Of a DNA stretch of 59,114 nucleotides, positions 7,484-17,177 are shown one piece after another; within the stretch, counting starts at the first letter, position 1; the number at the start of each line of letters is the position of its first letter. Origin of the DNA: Coprobacter secundus (GTDB lineage Bacteria > Bacteroidota > Bacteroidia > Bacteroidales > Coprobacteraceae). The position numbers and the translations under genes are program-made. The DNA lies in contig JTDA01000021.1 of the NCBI GenBank assembly GCA_000803105.1, positions 1-59,114 of the forward strand, read 5' to 3'. Under the pieces are notes generated by a model. It saw nothing but the letters and a program-made list of their open reading frames with translations. It did not search any database and was not told where the DNA came from.

Positions 7484-8395
7484 TTAGAATCTTAGCGCTA
7501 TATAAAAGCGAGGGCCCTTTTGTTTCAGCCTGAAATCCTCCGTGCCGAACAAGTCGGCAGAACCCTCTCCCGACGAAGACTCATCGTCCTCATCGTCCTC
7601 GAACGAAGCCTGTTTGTATTTGATAGAGCTCCACACACCCTCCACCCCCACAGATATCGCCTTGTAGGAGACAGAAGCACCTGCCGACAACGCACAGCCG
7701 AAACCATAAGAAAATGAGTCATTCTCCAGAATACCGGAAGCCGTCGGCAAGGCATGGAAGTAAGCGGCAACGATAAGCCCCTTCCAAGGATTGACACTGA
7801 TACTCGGCCCCACATGCAGGCCGTATTCGAACTTGTGCATCCCCAAATCGACGCCGGCCAAAGAAAGAAGCGAACCGCTGGGGTCATCGCTGACGATTTC
7901 ATCAAAACCCTCGTCCGGATTCGGGCCCGGACTTGTCGCCGGTGTAGAAGAAGAAGCGGTTGCCGTCCCGGCAGTCTTCAATTTCAGCTTGGCATAACTC
8001 AAGTCCATAAATCCGTAGTCGATACCGAACTTGACCATGCCCCAGAGAGGCTTGGAGTGAAAGTAAGCCGTTTTCCCACGCTGGAGCGACACGGCAAACT
8101 CCGTTTTCCACGTCATAGCCTCACCGTCGGTGCGCTCGATGCTCGGGATGCCGAAACCCAACTTCCAATACTTTTTACGTTTCCAAACCGTTTCTACTTG
8201 CCGCTCCTTCTCCCCGGCATCGAGCTGCGATTTGAGCTGCTTCAGTTCATCAGACAAGATTCTCAGCGAATCAGACCTTTCATTCCGGTGTCCGGTGCCA
8301 CTGCCGATAGAGTCTGCCTTGATTTCCTGCGCTTGGGCGGCCGAAAGCACCAGGAACGACAGAGCCACACCGGCAGCAAATCGTTTTATTCCCAT
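7484..8395 (-). CDS. Outer-membrane beta-barrel protein
   Basis: 303 residues. The signal peptide has a likely cleavage after AAQAQ. Residues ~33-65 form a short coiled coil (RILSDELKQLKSQL), the remainder has alternating beta-strand patterns (VKFGIDYGFMDL, KGLIVAAYFHA) and the protein ends YIALRF, the C-terminal aromatic typical of barrel proteins. Two acidic/Ser-rich insertions (TATASSSTPATSP and EDDEDDESSSGEG) look like surface loops. First gene of a two-gene operon with the lipoprotein downstream. Substrate unknown. Confidence 0.75.
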   Translation of the reverse strand: MGIKRFAAGVALSFLVLSAAQAQEIKADSIGSGTGHRNERSDSLRILSDELKQLKSQLDAGEKERQVETVWKRKKYWKLGFGIPSIERTDGEAMTWKTEFAVSLQRGKTAYFHSKPLWGMVKFGIDYGFMDLSYAKLKLKTAGTATASSSTPATSPGPNPDEGFDEIVSDDPSGSLLSLAGVDLGMHKFEYGLHVGPSISVNPWKGLIVAAYFHALPTASGILENDSFSYGFGCALSAGASVSYKAISVGVEGVWSSIKYKQASFEDDEDDESSSGEGSADLFGTEDFRLKQKGPRFYIALRF

Positions 8396-8444
8396 AGTAT
8401 TGTTCTGCCCATACAGTCCCTTTAAGGCCTTTATTTAAACATGA

Positions 8445-8647
8445 AGCGTGGAACTGCAATGCCCATGCCTGATTGGAGGTCGTAGGAAAAACCTGTGCAC
8501 GGATATGGAAACAGCAGCCCACGCTATAGCGCGAGAACCACTATGCTTTCCCTTGTGCACTATTGAAAATTTCCTACGTTTCCAATCACAAGATAAGCAT
8601 AACGCTTCTTCTTATTTCGATATGTCTCGGATAGATTTACTTCAATC
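8445..8647 (-). ncRNA. ssrS: Probable 6S-like RNA (Bacteroidales)
   Basis: On the minus strand the sequence folds as one long rod. GATTGG pairs with CCAATC, GTAGGAAA with TTTCCTAC, GTGCAC with GTGCAC, GGAAAGCA with TGCTGTTTCC, and a CGCTATAGCG hairpin lies near the tip. An asymmetric opening (TTTTCAATA opposite AGGT) interrupts the rod, as the central bubble of 6S RNA does. A TATTTTTG promoter box (8654-8661, minus strand) precedes it and the length of about 200 nt fits. 6S RNA sequesters the sigma-70-type RNA polymerase holoenzyme. It could also be another structured leader of the outer-membrane protein gene; there is no clear T-run terminator. Confidence 0.55.
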
Positions 8648-8653
8648 CGGCTG

Positions 8654-8661
8654 CAAAAATA
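8654..8661 (-). promoter_or_regulatory. Promoter box TATTTTTG for the 6S-like RNA
   Basis: CAAAAATA on the + strand reads TATTTTTG on the minus strand, matching the Bacteroides -7 consensus TAnnTTTG. Transcription would start near 8647. Confidence 0.5.
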
Positions 8662-8929
8662 CGCATAAAAAGGTAGAAAACGCTTAATTTTACGATAAAA
8701 GTGATTCGGCCGAGCCAGCTTTATGTTTTCTTCCGTCCAGTTTTACCCCTCACATCCATCAAGGAACCCCGCAAGAACCATCCCCACCCCTTTGGACAGC
8801 CCCGCGAGCACTACCGCACCCGGTAGCAACCTCTCTCACAAGCGATTGCACACAGCGGCACAAAGAAAAATCCGTAATTCGGGTTATAACATCCGTAATC
8901 CGTCTACACGCACCGCACCGCACACACCC

Positions 8930-8937
8930 TATCTTTG
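8930..8937 (+). promoter_or_regulatory. Promoter box TATCTTTG
   Basis: Bacteroides -7 element 28 bp upstream of the hydrolase start at 8965. The stretch 8662-8929 before it shows no gene. Confidence 0.6.
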
Positions 8938-8964
8938 TCCCTGTAAAACAAAAGACAAACCTGT

Positions 8965-10044
8965 ATGAAAAAATCATTGAAAAACCTCTGCGCTGCCACA
9001 GCCATAAGCCTCTGCGCCACCGGACACCCCGCAGCAGCAAACCACCGACCCGATAACAATAACAATAATAATATGGAAACAAAACTCAACCCGGCCGAAG
9101 AGTGGGACAAAGTATTCCCCCAAAGCTACCAAGTAAACCACACCAAAGTAACCTTCCACAACCGCTACGGCATCACCCTCGCCGCCGACCTGTACATACC
9201 CAAGAACGCCTCCGGCAAACTGCCCGCCATCGCCATAAGCGGCCCTTTCGGAGCCGTCAAGGAACAAGCCTCCGGGCTCTACGCCCAGGCACTCGCCGAA
9301 CGCGGGTTCCTGACCCTCGCCTTTGACCCCTCCTACACCGGAGAAAGCGGCGGCACACCCCGTCACGTAGCCTCGCCCGACATCAACACCGAAGACTTCT
9401 GCGCTGCGGTAGATTATCTCTCGACCCGTGAGGACGTGAATCCCCAACAAGTCGGCATACTCGGCATCTGCGGCTGGGGAGGGTTCGCCCTCAACGCAGC
9501 CGCCATCGACACCCGCATCAAAGCCACCGTCGCCTCCACCATGTACGACATTAGCCGGTGCACCGCCAACGGATATTTCGACGCCATGACCCCCGACGAA
9601 CGCTACCGGATGCGCCAGGAGCTGAACGCACAACGCACCCGCGACTACAAGGAGGGGACATACGCACCCGCCGGAGGAGTCATAGACCCCCTGCCCAACG
9701 ACGCCCCCCAGTTCGTCAAAGACTACCACGCCTATTACAAGACACCCCGGGGATACCACAAACGGTCGCTCAACTCCAACAACGGGTGGAACAAGACCTC
9801 CGCGCTGTCCTTCATCAACATGCCCATACTCGCGTACAGCGACGAGATACGCAACGCCGTACTCCTCATACACGGGGAGAAGGCACACTCCCGCTATTTC
9901 AGCGAAGACGCCTTCAAGAAACTCAAGGGAGACAACAAAGAGCTCCTCATCATCCCCGGAGCCAACCATACCGACCTCTACGACAATCTCGACAAAATAC
10001 CTTTCGACAAGATAGAAGCATTCTATCGCGAATATCTGAAATAA
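8965..10044 (+). CDS. Secreted alpha/beta hydrolase, dienelactone-hydrolase-like
   Basis: 359 residues with a signal peptide (cleavage near AAANH). An Asn run (residues ~31-36) precedes the mature domain. The alpha/beta-hydrolase fold shows LAADLYIPKN, the oxyanion-region SGPFGAVKEQ, FDPSYTGESGG, a nucleophile elbow GICGWGG with Cys in the Ser position as in dienelactone hydrolases, and the catalytic His in GANHTD. Substrate cannot be read from sequence; many relatives hydrolyse small esters. The DUF362 gene follows 101 bp later on the same strand. A second downstream methionine (METKLNP, after the Asn run) could give a cytoplasmic form. Confidence 0.8.
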   Translation: MKKSLKNLCAATAISLCATGHPAAANHRPDNNNNNNMETKLNPAEEWDKVFPQSYQVNHTKVTFHNRYGITLAADLYIPKNASGKLPAIAISGPFGAVKEQASGLYAQALAERGFLTLAFDPSYTGESGGTPRHVASPDINTEDFCAAVDYLSTREDVNPQQVGILGICGWGGFALNAAAIDTRIKATVASTMYDISRCTANGYFDAMTPDERYRMRQELNAQRTRDYKEGTYAPAGGVIDPLPNDAPQFVKDYHAYYKTPRGYHKRSLNSNNGWNKTSALSFINMPILAYSDEIRNAVLLIHGEKAHSRYFSEDAFKKLKGDNKELLIIPGANHTDLYDNLDKIPFDKIEAFYREYLK

Positions 10045-10145
10045 AACCCGTATATTAGCACCCCCCGGCCGCACATCCCCTTCCGGGCCGCACACCCGGA
10101 AGGGAGAATGAAGCCGCTCAGTCTTTACAAAAACATAAAAACACG

Positions 10146-11126
10146 ATGACACCGACCGCACACCTCCGTACACTCCTCTGCACGATAACCCTGCTCGCAG
10201 CCGCTATCTGCACACACGCACAACAATCCGCGCAAGCCGGCACCCCACCCCTGCCCAAAGTCTACATGTACAAAAAAATAACCCCGGAAAACCTCGTCAA
10301 GATATACGAAGCACTCGGACGCCCGGCACGAGGACGCGTAGCCGTAAAACTCTCCACCGGAGAACCCGGCAACAACAACTACCTCGCCCCCTCCCTCATC
10401 CAAGACCTCGTGCACAAAGTAAACGGCACCATCATCGAATGCAACACCGCCTACGGAGGCGGAAGAGCCGACACCCGCAACCACCTCAAAGCCGCCGAAG
10501 ACCACGGCTTCACCCGGATAGCCCGGGTAGACATCATGGACGCCGACGGAGAAGTATCACTCCCCGTAAAAGGCGGCAAGCACCTCAAGGAAGACTTTGT
10601 CGGCAAGAACTACCCCGGCTATGACTTCACCCTCGTGCTCTCCCACTTCAAAGGACACCCCATGGGAGGCTTCGGAGGAGCCATCAAGAACATCGCCATC
10701 GGCATCGCCTCCTCCCACGGCAAAGCATGGATACACTCCGCCGGCAAGACCCGCAACCAGCAAGAAGTATGGAGCGACCTGCCCCCGCAAGACCACTTCC
10801 TCGAATCCATGGCCGAAGCCGCCAAAGCTATCACCGACCACTGCGGTGACAACATCCTGTACATCAGCGTAGCCAACAACCTATCGGTAGACTGCGACTG
10901 CGTAGCCGCCCCCGAAGACCCCAAGATGGGCGACATCGGCATCCTCGCCTCGCTCGACCCCGTAGCACTCGACCGCGCCTGTGTCGACCAGGTACGCGCC
11001 TCAAAAGACCACGGCAAGGTACACCTCATCGAACGCATCGACTCCCGCAACGGCATGCACACCCTCGACTATGCCGAGCAGCTCGGTATCGGGAGCCAGA
11101 AATACCAGCTCATCCCGCTCGACTGA
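10146..11126 (+). CDS. DUF362-domain protein, secreted
   Basis: 326 residues. A signal peptide (LLAAAICTHAQQ) is followed by a full DUF362 domain: RVAVKLSTGEPGNNNYL, ECNTAYGGGRADTRNH (both given as short landmarks), KGHPMGGFGGAIKNIAIG, and a C-terminal HTLDYAEQLGIGS. The ferredoxin domain that many DUF362 proteins carry is absent. Function is unknown; iron-sulfur or redox roles have been suggested for the family from gene context. It follows the hydrolase gene and probably shares its promoter. Confidence 0.8.
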   Translation: MTPTAHLRTLLCTITLLAAAICTHAQQSAQAGTPPLPKVYMYKKITPENLVKIYEALGRPARGRVAVKLSTGEPGNNNYLAPSLIQDLVHKVNGTIIECNTAYGGGRADTRNHLKAAEDHGFTRIARVDIMDADGEVSLPVKGGKHLKEDFVGKNYPGYDFTLVLSHFKGHPMGGFGGAIKNIAIGIASSHGKAWIHSAGKTRNQQEVWSDLPPQDHFLESMAEAAKAITDHCGDNILYISVANNLSVDCDCVAAPEDPKMGDIGILASLDPVALDRACVDQVRASKDHGKVHLIERIDSRNGMHTLDYAEQLGIGSQKYQLIPLD

Positions 11127-11159
11127 ACAACTCCCTAACCCCATCCCAAAGGAAAAACA

Positions 11160-11645
11160 ATACCCCTTCATCCCCTCTCAAGAGGGGAAATCAACCCATC
11201 AAAACTCTCACTACCAAGAAGAAACAAGCATCCCAAAATCTCCCCTCTCGAGAGAGGCAGGGGGTGTGTGACGTATGCGCACAGCCTCCTAAAATCAAAG
11301 CAACCACCCAAAGCCGACAGATACCTCCTCACTATACCAAACACAAGAAATACCTCCTCTCCAAACAGCAGCAAAAATCATCTCAACCCAGCCCGCGCCC
11401 CTCACCGTAACACACCCCTTCATCCCCTCTCAAGAGGGGAAATCTCACACCACAAACCACTCATTACCAAGAAGAAAGCACCATCCAAAATCTCCCCTCT
11501 TGAGAGGGGCCGGGGGTGTGTCACGGTGAGGGGCGAGGCCTAAGTTGAGACTTCCGCGATACAGTTGAGGGAAGTGTTTTCTGTTCAGTTTCAGAGACTG
11601 TTTTTTGATTTTAGGAGGTTATGCACAGACGTCACACAGCCGCCT
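11160..11645. repeat. Palindromic repeat family A, third forward cluster
   Basis: Complete units near 11160-11272 and 11400-11525, plus a single inverted end (CGTCACACAGCC) near 11629. Spacer CTCAnTACCAAGAAGAAA and linker CAAAGCCGACAGATACC are shared with the other clusters. Confidence 0.85.
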
Positions 11646-11753
11646 ACATCCAAAAGCATTCATCCGAAGCCAAGAAACCGCATCTCAAAATAAAAGATTT
11701 GAAAATCATCTTATAATTCATAAAAATTAGACAAACACTCCATAAAAAACCCT

Positions 11754-11761
11754 TATATTTG
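11754..11761 (+). promoter_or_regulatory. Promoter box TATATTTG upstream of sppA
   Basis: Bacteroides -7 element 76 bp before the sppA start at 11838. Confidence 0.55.
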
Positions 11762-11837
11762 TGATACAATGCATTTTTTTGCATTAAAATACAGAAAATA
11801 CAAACATTTTGGTACTCACGACCAACCAACAAAAAAG

Positions 11838-13589
11838 ATGAAACAGTTCTTCAAGACCACATTCGCCTGCGTACTCGGCGTCTTCATCGCCGGTACCATA
11901 CTCATATGGATAGGAGTCATCATGACCATCGGCATCATATCCGTCTCCACCGTCCCCACGTACAAAGAAAAAAACAATACCATACTATACCTCAACCTCA
12001 AAGGAGAACTCAACGAGCGTTCCAAAGAAAACCCCCTCAGCCTCCTTTACAGCGAGAAAAGCGAAATGTCCCTCGGGCTCGACGACATACTCAAAGCCAT
12101 CAAGACCGCCAAGGACAACGACAACATAAAAGGCATCTATATCGAAGCCAACGGCCTCTTTGCCGGATACGCCTCCATCGACGAGATACGCCAGGCACTG
12201 CTCGACTTCAAGAAAAGCGGCAAGTTCATACTCGCATACGGCGACCAGTACCTCCAGAAAGAGTACTACCTCGCATCCGTTGCCGACAGTATCTTCCTCA
12301 ACCCCGTGGGGATGCTCGATTTCAGAGGACTCAGCGCCTCCCCCATATTCTACAAAAACACACTCGACAAAATAGGAGTCGACATGCAGATATTCCGCGT
12401 AGGCACATTCAAGTCCGCCGTAGAACCCTACACCACCACCCACATGAGCCCCGCCAACCGCGAGCAGACCGAAGTCTACCTCCATTCCATATGGGACCAC
12501 GTGGTACAAGGCATAAGCCAGGCAAGGAAGCTCTCCCCCCGGCAGCTGAACGCATGCGCCGACTCCCTCATGCTCTTCCGCGAAGAGACCCGGGCCGTAC
12601 AAGCCGGGCTTATCGACGCCCTCGCATACCGCCCGCAGATGAAGCAGAAACTCGCCCGCATGGCACACGCAGACAAATATGAAGACCTGACCCTCGCGTC
12701 AGTCACCGAGATAGCCGGCCTCCCCCGGAAAGCGCCATCCGCCCAAGACATCATCGCCGTCGTATACGCCGACGGAGAAATAGACACATCGCCCAATGAC
12801 GGCATCAACTCCCGCAAGCTCGTCGCAGAACTCGACAAAATAGGACAAGACGCGGCCATAAAAGGCGTCGTCCTGCGCGTCAACTCCCCCGGAGGCAGCG
12901 CCTTCGGCTCCGAGCAACTGTGGGAAGCCGTCGACCGGCTCAAGCAACTCAAACCCGTAGCCGTATCCATGGGCGACTACGCCGCATCCGGCGGATACTA
13001 CCTCTCCTGCGGAGCACACCGCATATTCGCCGACGCAGCCACCCTCACCGGGTCTATCGGCATATTCGGCATGGTACCCGACGCTTCCGCCCTGCTCACC
13101 GACAAGATAGGGCTCACCTTCGACGAAGCCAAGACCAACCGGTACGGCAACTTCCCCGCCATACACAGAGCCATGACACCCGGCGAAAAAGCCATGATGC
13201 AAGCCTACGTAGAACGCGGGTACGACCTCTTTGTCAAAAGATGCGCCCAAGGACGGGGCAAGACCGCCGACGACATACGCAAAATTGCCGAAGGCCGCGT
13301 ATGGACCGGAGCCGACGCCGTGAAGCTGGGACTCGCAGACCAAATCGGGACACTCGGCGACGCCATCACCTGGGTAGCCGGCCGGGCCCACACCCCCGAT
13401 TACCGGAGAGTAGACTACCCCGTCAAGAAAACCATATACGAAGAGCTCCTCAGCGAACTGGGCAGCTACAGCCGCACAAGCCTCGAAAAATGGATACTCG
13501 GCGACCGCTACCGCCCTCTGGACATACTCAAGCAGATACAACACCTCGACCCCGTACAAGCCCGGGCCGAAATCGGGCACATCGACTGA
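11838..13589 (+). CDS. sppA: Signal peptide peptidase SppA, 67K type
   Basis: 583 residues from MKQFFKTT; the longer frame adds 23 residues that would precede the membrane anchor awkwardly. An N-terminal transmembrane helix (residues ~8-30) anchors two tandem peptidase S49 domains. The general base Lys192 lies in VGTFKSAVEP and the nucleophile Ser384 in GDYAASGGYY, matching Lys209/Ser409 of E. coli SppA. It degrades cleaved signal peptides at the inner-membrane periplasmic face. lpxK follows after 46 bp, so the two are probably one operon. The sense strand is very C-rich. Confidence 0.95.
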   Translation: MKQFFKTTFACVLGVFIAGTILIWIGVIMTIGIISVSTVPTYKEKNNTILYLNLKGELNERSKENPLSLLYSEKSEMSLGLDDILKAIKTAKDNDNIKGIYIEANGLFAGYASIDEIRQALLDFKKSGKFILAYGDQYLQKEYYLASVADSIFLNPVGMLDFRGLSASPIFYKNTLDKIGVDMQIFRVGTFKSAVEPYTTTHMSPANREQTEVYLHSIWDHVVQGISQARKLSPRQLNACADSLMLFREETRAVQAGLIDALAYRPQMKQKLARMAHADKYEDLTLASVTEIAGLPRKAPSAQDIIAVVYADGEIDTSPNDGINSRKLVAELDKIGQDAAIKGVVLRVNSPGGSAFGSEQLWEAVDRLKQLKPVAVSMGDYAASGGYYLSCGAHRIFADAATLTGSIGIFGMVPDASALLTDKIGLTFDEAKTNRYGNFPAIHRAMTPGEKAMMQAYVERGYDLFVKRCAQGRGKTADDIRKIAEGRVWTGADAVKLGLADQIGTLGDAITWVAGRAHTPDYRRVDYPVKKTIYEELLSELGSYSRTSLEKWILGDRYRPLDILKQIQHLDPVQARAEIGHID

Positions 13590-13635
13590 AAAAAATAATC
13601 CCGGTACAACAACACAACCCAAACCAACAAAGGAT

Positions 13636-14757
13636 ATGAACGAGCACAACACCCCGCACCTCCATAACAGCCTCCGGCCCCTTGCCCTCATATACAAAGC
13701 CGTCGTACAACTGAGGAACCGACTCTTCGACTGGAAGATACTCCCCTCCGAGACATACGACATACCCGTCATATCCGTCGGCAACATCACCGTCGGAGGC
13801 ACAGGCAAGACCCCACACACCGAGTACCTCATACACCTGCTCGCCCCCCATTACCACATAGCCCTCCTGAGCCGCGGGTACAAGCGCAAGAGCCGAGGCT
13901 TCGTCATAGCCGAGGCCACATCCACATCCGCCCAAGTAGGAGACGAGCCACTGCAAATCAAGCGGAAGTTTCCCCACATCACCGTCGCCGTCGATGCCGA
14001 CCGCCGGAGAGGAATACGCCAAATCAGGAAACACTTCCCCGAAACAAACCTCATACTCCTCGACGACGCCTTCCAGCACCGCTACGTCACCCCCTCCACC
14101 TCCATACTCCTCACCGACATCAACCGCCTCATATACGAAGACAAGATGCTCCCTGCAGGCCGCCTGAGAGAACCCCTGTCCGGAAAGTCGAGAGCCAACA
14201 TCGTCATCGTCACCAAGTGCCCCGACGACATCAAGCCCATCGACTTCCGCATCATCACCAAGCACCTGCAACTATACCCCTACCAGAGGCTCTACTTCAC
14301 CACGTTCCGGTACGGAGACCTCACCCCCGTATTCCCCCGCACCTGCACCATACCCCAAGACACCCCCGTAGACGTCAGCCTCTACAAAAACGTAGTCGCC
14401 GTGTCGGGCATCGCATCCCCACACACATTCATACACCACATACACACCCTCTGCCCCGCGGCACAAAGCCTCACATTCGCCGACCACCACGACTTCACCG
14501 CCAGGGACATAACCCGGATAAAGAAACTCTCCACCCAAGCCCCCCCCGACGACACCCTCGTCATCGTCACCGAAAAAGACGCCGCAAGGCTCATGCACAA
14601 CCGGCACATCGACACCCCCCTGAAGCAGCGGATGCTCTACCTCCCCCTCCGCGTCGCGTTCCTCCAAGACGGTGGCCCCGCATTCGACGCCCAGATACTC
14701 GACGAAGCCAAGAAAAACAGCCCCAGTTACATCCCCCAATACAGGCGCACAAAATAA
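13636..14757 (+). CDS. lpxK: Tetraacyldisaccharide 4'-kinase LpxK
   Basis: 373 residues. The P-loop VGNITVGGTGKTP is at ~50-62, followed by LLSRGYKRKSRGF, DEPLQIKRKFP and LILLDDAFQHR, all hallmarks of LpxK. It phosphorylates the 4' position of the lipid A disaccharide at the cytoplasmic face of the inner membrane. The C-terminal domain (TFADHHDFTARD, TEKDAARL) is complete. Second gene of the sppA-lpxK pair. In many Bacteroidales a purine nucleoside phosphorylase and thiL follow directly; here a 1.3 kb repeat-filled gap separates them. Confidence 0.95.
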   Translation: MNEHNTPHLHNSLRPLALIYKAVVQLRNRLFDWKILPSETYDIPVISVGNITVGGTGKTPHTEYLIHLLAPHYHIALLSRGYKRKSRGFVIAEATSTSAQVGDEPLQIKRKFPHITVAVDADRRRGIRQIRKHFPETNLILLDDAFQHRYVTPSTSILLTDINRLIYEDKMLPAGRLREPLSGKSRANIVIVTKCPDDIKPIDFRIITKHLQLYPYQRLYFTTFRYGDLTPVFPRTCTIPQDTPVDVSLYKNVVAVSGIASPHTFIHHIHTLCPAAQSLTFADHHDFTARDITRIKKLSTQAPPDDTLVIVTEKDAARLMHNRHIDTPLKQRMLYLPLRVAFLQDGGPAFDAQILDEAKKNSPSYIPQYRRTK

Positions 14758-14884
14758 GGCGGCAGCTACCCGAAGCAAATAAGCAAACAAAAAAACTGGC
14801 AACACCCCTTCCCCCCTCCGGGACAAGAAGGTTTGGAATACCACTTTCCCGCTGTAAACAAGAAAATCACAGCAAAATATAACC

Positions 14885-16015
14885 TCTTCAAAGGAGAGGT
14901 CAGGATATTTGTTTTCTTAATCAATAATAAGTAATTTGTGGCATGGAAGTTTCCCCTCTCGAGAGGGGATAAAGGGGTGTGTTATGGTAAGGTGCGCGGC
15001 AAGGGCTAAGATGTTGCAGGAAGTTGCCTCGAGAAGCTTGATGTTGCAAGGCGGTATCCGTCAGGCTTCAGTGGTCATTTTGATTTAAGGAAGCTACGCA
15101 CAGACGTCACACACCCCCGCCCCTCTCAAAGAGGGGAGATTTGAAATACAGCTTTCTATTTAATAATAAGTAATTTATAGCATGAAGGATTCCCCTCTCA
15201 AGAGGGGAAACATCCACGCCACAAACCACTCATTCCCAACAAGAAACAAGCATTCCAAATCTCCCCGTCCCAGAGAGGGGCCGGGGGTGTGTTACGCCCG
15301 TGCACAGCTACCTAAAATCAAAAGCATCCACCCGAAGCAAAAAAATACCACCTCACCAAACAGCAGCAAAAACACTTCAACCTTTGCCGCGCCCCTCGCC
15401 GTAACACACCCCTCAATCCCCTCTCAAGAGGGGAATCCTACACGTCACAAATCACTCATTACCAACAAGAAACAAGCGACCGAATCTCCCCTCTCGAGAG
15501 GGGCCGGGGGTGTGTAACGCCTGTGCACAGCTACCTAAAATCAAAAGCATCCACTGAAGCCCGACAGATACCACCTCACAACACCAAAACAAACTTCCCG
15601 TAATACCTCCACCTATCCCGCGCCCCTCGCCGTAACACACCCCTTTATCCCCTCTCAAGAGGGGAAACCATCCCATCAAACCTCTCATTACCAACAAGAA
15701 AGCAGCGACCAAACCTCCCCTCTCGAGAGGGGCAAGGGGTGTGTGACGTCTGCGCACAGCCTCCTAAAATCAAAAGCATCCACCCGAAGCCGACAGATAC
15801 CACCTCACAACACCAAAACAAACCTCCTGTAATACCTCAACCTATCCCGCGCCCCTCACCGTAACACACCCCTTTATCCCCTCTCTAGAGGGGAATCCTC
15901 CACACTCAACCCATTCATTACCAACAAGAAAAAAGCATCTCAAACCTCCCCTCTCGAGAGGGGCCGGGGGTATGTAACGCCCGTGCACAGCTACTCAAAT
16001 CAAAAGCAACCACCC
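14885..16015. repeat. Palindromic repeat family A, largest cluster
   Basis: At least nine arms with the palindrome CCCCTCTCnnGAGGGG, for example at 14953-14968, 15192-15207 and 15418-15433, then more up to about 15960. The first part (14885-15180) is inverted relative to the rest, so the cluster itself is partly head-to-head. In the forward part the period is 220-230 bp: arm, ~45 bp spacer CTCATTACCAACAAGAAA, inverted arm, ~110 bp linker CAGCTACCTAAAATCAAAAG...CGACAGATACCACCTC. Units differ by a few bases, so they are old or under drift rather than freshly copied. Confidence 0.9.
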
Positions 16016-16089
16016 AACCCCCAACAGCCCCACCGTAAAAACAACAGAAAAAAACACCCCCGCCACGACAAACCCAAACCAAAAATCAC

Positions 16090-16097
16090 TATATTTG
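16090..16097 (+). promoter_or_regulatory. Promoter box TATATTTG
   Basis: Bacteroides -7 element 35 bp upstream of the purine nucleoside phosphorylase start. Confidence 0.6.
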
Positions 16098-16132
16098 TTT
16101 CCATTGTATAACATATAAAAACGAACTTAACT

Positions 16133-16945
16133 ATGTTAGAAAAAATCAAAGAAACAGCCGCATTCCTCAAAAAAGAATACCCCGTAATGCCCGAGACCGC
16201 CATCATACTCGGCACAGGACTCGGAGAACTGGTAAACCATATCGACATCGAAAAAGAAATACCCTACCAGCACATCCCCAACTTCCCCGTCTCCACCGTA
16301 GAAGGGCACAGCGGCAAACTCATATTCGGGAAACTCGGCACCAAGGAGATACTCGCCATGCAAGGCAGGTTCCACTACTACGAAGGATACGACATGAAAC
16401 AAGTCACATTCCCCGTACGCGTCATGAAACAATTAGGCATCAAGCACCTGTTCGTATCCAACGCGGCAGGAGGCATGAACCCCGCCTTCGCCGTAGGAGA
16501 CCTCATGATCATACGCGACCACATCAACCTGTTCCCCGAACACCCCCTCAGAGGCAAGAACTTCGAAGAACTCGGAGTACGCTTCCCCGACATGAGCGAA
16601 GCCTACTCCAAACGGCTCATCGACAAAGCCCTTAAAATAGCCGCCGACAACAACATCAAAGTACAACAAGGAGTATACGTAGGCACACAAGGGCCCACAT
16701 TCGAGACACCCGCCGAGTACAAATACTTCCACACCATCGGAGGCGACGCCGTAGGCATGTCCACCGTACCCGAAGTCATCGTCGCACGGCACGGAGGCAT
16801 CGAAGTATTCGCCATATCCGTCATCACAGACCTCGGAGTAGAAGGCATCGTCGAGAAAGCATCCCACGAAGAAGTACAAAAAGCCGCAGCCGCAGCACAA
16901 CCCAAAATGACGCTCATTATGAAAAAGCTCGTAGAGCAATTCTGA
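16133..16945 (+). CDS. punA: Purine nucleoside phosphorylase
   Basis: 270 residues, the usual length of the trimeric PNP family. Signatures are ILGTGLGELV, VEGHSGKL (phosphate binding), GRFHYYEGYD, NAAGGMNP, GPTFETPAEY and VGMSTVPEVIVARH. It cleaves guanosine and inosine-type nucleosides with phosphate for purine salvage in the cytosol. It has its own promoter; thiL follows after 232 bp with another promoter. Confidence 0.95.
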   Translation: MLEKIKETAAFLKKEYPVMPETAIILGTGLGELVNHIDIEKEIPYQHIPNFPVSTVEGHSGKLIFGKLGTKEILAMQGRFHYYEGYDMKQVTFPVRVMKQLGIKHLFVSNAAGGMNPAFAVGDLMIIRDHINLFPEHPLRGKNFEELGVRFPDMSEAYSKRLIDKALKIAADNNIKVQQGVYVGTQGPTFETPAEYKYFHTIGGDAVGMSTVPEVIVARHGGIEVFAISVITDLGVEGIVEKASHEEVQKAAAAAQPKMTLIMKKLVEQF

Positions 16946-17140
16946 AAAAAAGACGACACACAACCACGCCCGCAAGACCTGTCCGGAACCTGCCCCCGCA
17001 CGGGCACCCCTCAAGAACAGCCTTTGCGGGCATCCTTTTTGCCCCGATAAAAAATATAACCGGCAACACCCGGGCAAACACCGGAACCATCCGGAACAAA
17101 ATTTGCCCCCGCCTTTTACCCAAATCTCGAATACAAACAC

Positions 17141-17148
17141 TACCTTTG
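17141..17148 (+). promoter_or_regulatory. Promoter box TACCTTTG upstream of thiL
   Basis: Bacteroides -7 element 29 bp upstream of the thiL start chosen at 17178. The short distance supports that start. Confidence 0.6.
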
Positions 17149-17177
17149 TCCCCAACAAACAAATAGACAAACAAAAT

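Noticed and set aside
8974..10173. 399-residue minus-strand frame opposite the hydrolase
   Set aside because: It is the shadow of the C-rich hydrolase gene; Val/Gly-rich without any family pattern.
12699..13832. 377-residue minus-strand frame opposite sppA and lpxK
   Set aside because: Shadow of two well-supported genes caused by their strong codon bias.
14885..16015. Possible CRISPR array
   Set aside because: Period is 220-230 bp, units are long palindromes with conserved rather than unique spacers, and no cas genes are present.
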